From an uncultured Eubacteriales bacterium (GTDB taxonomy: Bacteria; Bacillota; Clostridia; Peptostreptococcales; Anaerovoracaceae), in NCBI GenBank assembly GCA_900542565.1, contig UQOC01000053.1, positions 1-16,501 on the forward strand: 16,501 bases of DNA, in the 5' to 3' direction. Made by a program: the position numbers and the translations under genes. Below, one piece after another: positions 16,241-16,501 of this stretch (its first letter is position 1; every line of letters begins with the position of its first letter). The notes beneath the pieces are model-generated. The model worked only from the letters and a program-made list of their open reading frames with translations, did no database searches and was not told the DNA's origin.

Positions 16241-16501
16241 TTATGCAATTATCTGCAAAGCATAATATATTGCTATGATAACACCTACTATGGACTCTCC
16301 TCCCAGCAGTCCGGAAGCAATGATAGTTCCCTTTCCGTCACTTTCAAAGGAAGGCGCAAATCTGTCTGTGATGAACCTTATAGCTCCGCCTATGGCTGCC
16401 GTTGCCGACATATAGAACGGCAGGTACACACCAAGCCCCAGGGTTATCACCGGGAAGTTGACACAGTATAATATGGCGGCTGCAATAAGCCCGATGATAA
16501 A
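16241..16501 (-). CDS. OPT-family oligopeptide/metal-chelate transporter, C-terminal fragment
   Basis: Only the last 86 residues are in the window; the reading frame is open to the right edge. Visible are a hydrophobic stretch FIIGLIAAAILY, then GLGVYLPFYMSATAAIGGAIRF, a charged loop (TDRFAPSFESDGKG) and a last helix with ASGLLGGESIVGVIIAIYYAL. The pattern GVYLPF.MS....GG..R followed by SGL..GE...G is typical of the C-terminus of OPT/YSL family membrane transporters, which carry small peptides or metal chelates. The true start lies outside the window; a GTG at 16450 is internal to the frame and not the start. It is 15 bp upstream of polA on the same strand, so co-transcription is possible. 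Family assignment from this much sequence is good but not certain. Confidence 0.8.
   Translation of the reverse strand, partial: FIIGLIAAAILYCVNFPVITLGLGVYLPFYMSATAAIGGAIRFITDRFAPSFESDGKGTIIASGLLGGESIVGVIIAIYYALQIIA

Noticed and set aside
16241..16450. A separate small 69-residue membrane protein starting at GTG 16450
   Set aside because: The frame stays open to the window edge and the residues upstream continue the OPT transporter, so it is the end of a larger gene.

Overview
The window looks like a chromosomal segment of a Bacillota bacterium, most likely an anaerobic member of class Clostridia. The evidence is Gram-positive style ribosome binding sites (AGGAGG), a bifunctional Rel, a fused SecDF, a PolA whose proofreading motifs are decayed, YfcC and OPT family transporters, and a neighbourhood yajC-secDF-rel-dtd-MBL hydrolase that I recall as common in clostridial genomes. 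I cannot name the genus. There is no integrase, transposase, CRISPR array or phage gene.

Three blocks are visible. (1) 1-6141, minus strand: a tRNA-Leu(CAA), then yajC, secDF, a bifunctional (p)ppGpp synthetase/hydrolase, D-aminoacyl-tRNA deacylase and a metallo-beta-lactamase-fold hydrolase cut by the left edge. A terminator hairpin separates yajC from secDF; from secDF onward the genes are packed 8-24 bp apart. (2) 6273-11317, plus strand: an accessory catabolic cassette made of an RpiR-like regulator with a degenerate SIS domain, then an AT-rich control region with a terminator, a perfect-armed palindrome and a good sigma-54 type -24/-12 element, then an operon of a YtcJ-like amidohydrolase, a YfcC-family carrier (11-bp gene overlap) and an AEC-family transporter, closed by a bidirectional terminator. 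(3) 11352-16501, minus strand: the C-terminus of an OPT-family transporter, polA, coaE and an orphan membrane-anchored family 5 solute-binding protein, packed 1-15 bp apart or overlapping.

How they work together: block 1 covers protein export (YajC, SecDF), the stringent response and translation quality control. Block 3 holds replication/repair and CoA synthesis genes plus peptide-type transport or binding proteins. Block 2 reads as a self-contained unit: one carrier brings in an amide-, urea- or ester-containing compound, the cytoplasmic hydrolase cleaves it, and the second carrier moves a product or counter-substrate. Substrates cannot be read from sequence. I see no clearly new system; the control of block 2 (atypical RpiR next to a sigma-54 element) and the orphan anchored binding protein fused translationally to coaE are the points most worth checking.
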